Shown here: positions 63,881-64,000 of the stretch, in pieces
Layout: each line of letters begins with the position of its first letter
Numbering within the stretch: the first letter of the stretch is position 1
Assembly (NCBI GenBank): GCA_024743095.1
Contig: JANSXF010000009.1
Location: 21,914 to 85,913, forward strand
From: Flavobacteriaceae bacterium
Lineage (GTDB): Bacteria; Bacteroidota; Bacteroidia; Flavobacteriales; Flavobacteriaceae
Reading direction: 5' to 3'
Length of the DNA stretch: 64,000 bases
Program-made: the position numbers and the translations under genes
Notes under the pieces: generated by a model
What the model saw: only the letters and a program-made list of their open reading frames with translations
Told to the model about the DNA's origin: nothing
Databases searched by the model: none

Positions 63881-64000
63881 TACCTTCGATTTTAGAATGA
63901 GGGCCGTTATGCTTCTCATTGATTTCATCTTGGGACACCCGACTATTTTGAAGAAGCCAATCGTTGAGCTTCTTCCTTTCAAAGAATATCATTTTTCCAT
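63867..64000 (-). CDS. Excisionase-like helix-turn-helix protein, C-terminal fragment
   Basis: The minus-strand frame is open to the window edge and ends at TAA (63867-63869). The visible part, GKMIFFERKKLNDWLLQN, then RVSQDEINEKHNG, matches the C-terminal portion of excisionase-family HTH proteins (wing, then W-L and a short helix). The 5' part is outside the window. Product likely directs excision or controls the element's genes. Confidence 0.7.
   Translation of the reverse strand, partial: GKMIFFERKKLNDWLLQNSRVSQDEINEKHNGPHSKIEGNGFG

Larger units (their letters stand above)
55000..64000. mobile_element. Integrative mobilizable element at tRNA-Ser, right end outside the window
   Basis: The region starts directly after tRNA-Ser and holds, in order, a tyrosine integrase, a cargo ATPase, a structured non-coding segment, a membrane protein, relaxase and MobC, an IS110 element, a Toprim protein, a VirE/VapE-type ATPase and an excisionase-like HTH gene. 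No conjugation (Tra) genes are present, so it would need a helper. The left boundary is approximate; the duplicated tRNA 3' end that would mark the other side is not in the window. Confidence 0.82.

Noticed and set aside
1..64000. CRISPR array, rRNA or known riboswitch
   Set aside because: No regularly spaced direct repeats, no rRNA-like stretches and no recognisable riboswitch core were seen; a covariance search was not possible.

Overview
The window looks like chromosomal DNA from a marine member of the Flavobacteriaceae (Bacteroidota), probably near Muricauda/Allomuricauda; this is inferred from protein style and not tested by search. Supporting signs are moderately AT-rich DNA, weak ribosome binding sites, a TTG-N18-TAnnTTTG promoter in front of a tRNA, class II ketol-acid reductoisomerase, a Lrp-type regulator and a Bacteroidota-type tyrosine integrase. 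Positions 1 to about 54,850 are mostly housekeeping. From the tRNA-Ser gene at 54,910 to the end there is an integrated mobilizable element.

Layout: 1-7,240 holds the 3' part of a glutamate synthase-like gene, two unknown envelope proteins, a patatin phospholipase, an M1 aminopeptidase and recG. The leucine genes leuC-leuD-leuA-leuB follow (7,441-12,139, plus strand). They converge on a minus-strand isoleucine/valine operon ilvD-ilvB-methyltransferase-ilvN-ilvC-ilvA (21,303-13,962), with a GapN-like dehydrogenase after it. In front of ilvD is an 18-residue leader peptide rich in Val and Ile codons, followed by a terminator hairpin and a possible antiterminator segment, which reads as a classical attenuator. 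A 5-oxoprolinase cluster pxpA-pxpB-pxpC with an unusual Nramp-like carrier lies next (21,666-25,171). A small accessory patch at about 26.2-29.7 kb carries a decayed yifB/comM fragment, a lipoprotein, a ParDE-type toxin-antitoxin pair and an AAA ATPase.

From 29.7 to 54.1 kb there are a penicillin acylase, dsbD, tilS, pabB, an FMN reductase, a membrane acyltransferase, lpdA, an Lrp regulator divergent from a trans-sulfuration enzyme, an NhaC antiporter, a peroxide-defence group (2-Cys peroxiredoxin, thioredoxin, tpx) and a tight chain dgkA-ftsK-lolA-lptF/G-ribB. These are followed by a DegT aminotransferase, a TSUP permease and a small outer-membrane barrel protein.

The element at tRNA-Ser(TGA) carries a tyrosine integrase beside the tRNA, an AlbA/Schlafen-type ATPase with a 4x12-bp repeat, two large inverted repeats, a mobilization operon (relaxase, MobC, a membrane protein), a Toprim primase-like protein, a VirE/VapE-type ATPase and the end of an excisionase-like HTH gene. 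Its far end is outside the window. An IS110-family insertion sequence sits directly upstream of mobC. Its 5' non-coding end can fold like a bridge RNA, and one loop of that RNA is nearly complementary to the site where the IS now sits. This guide-target match and the ilv attenuator are the two strongest observations.
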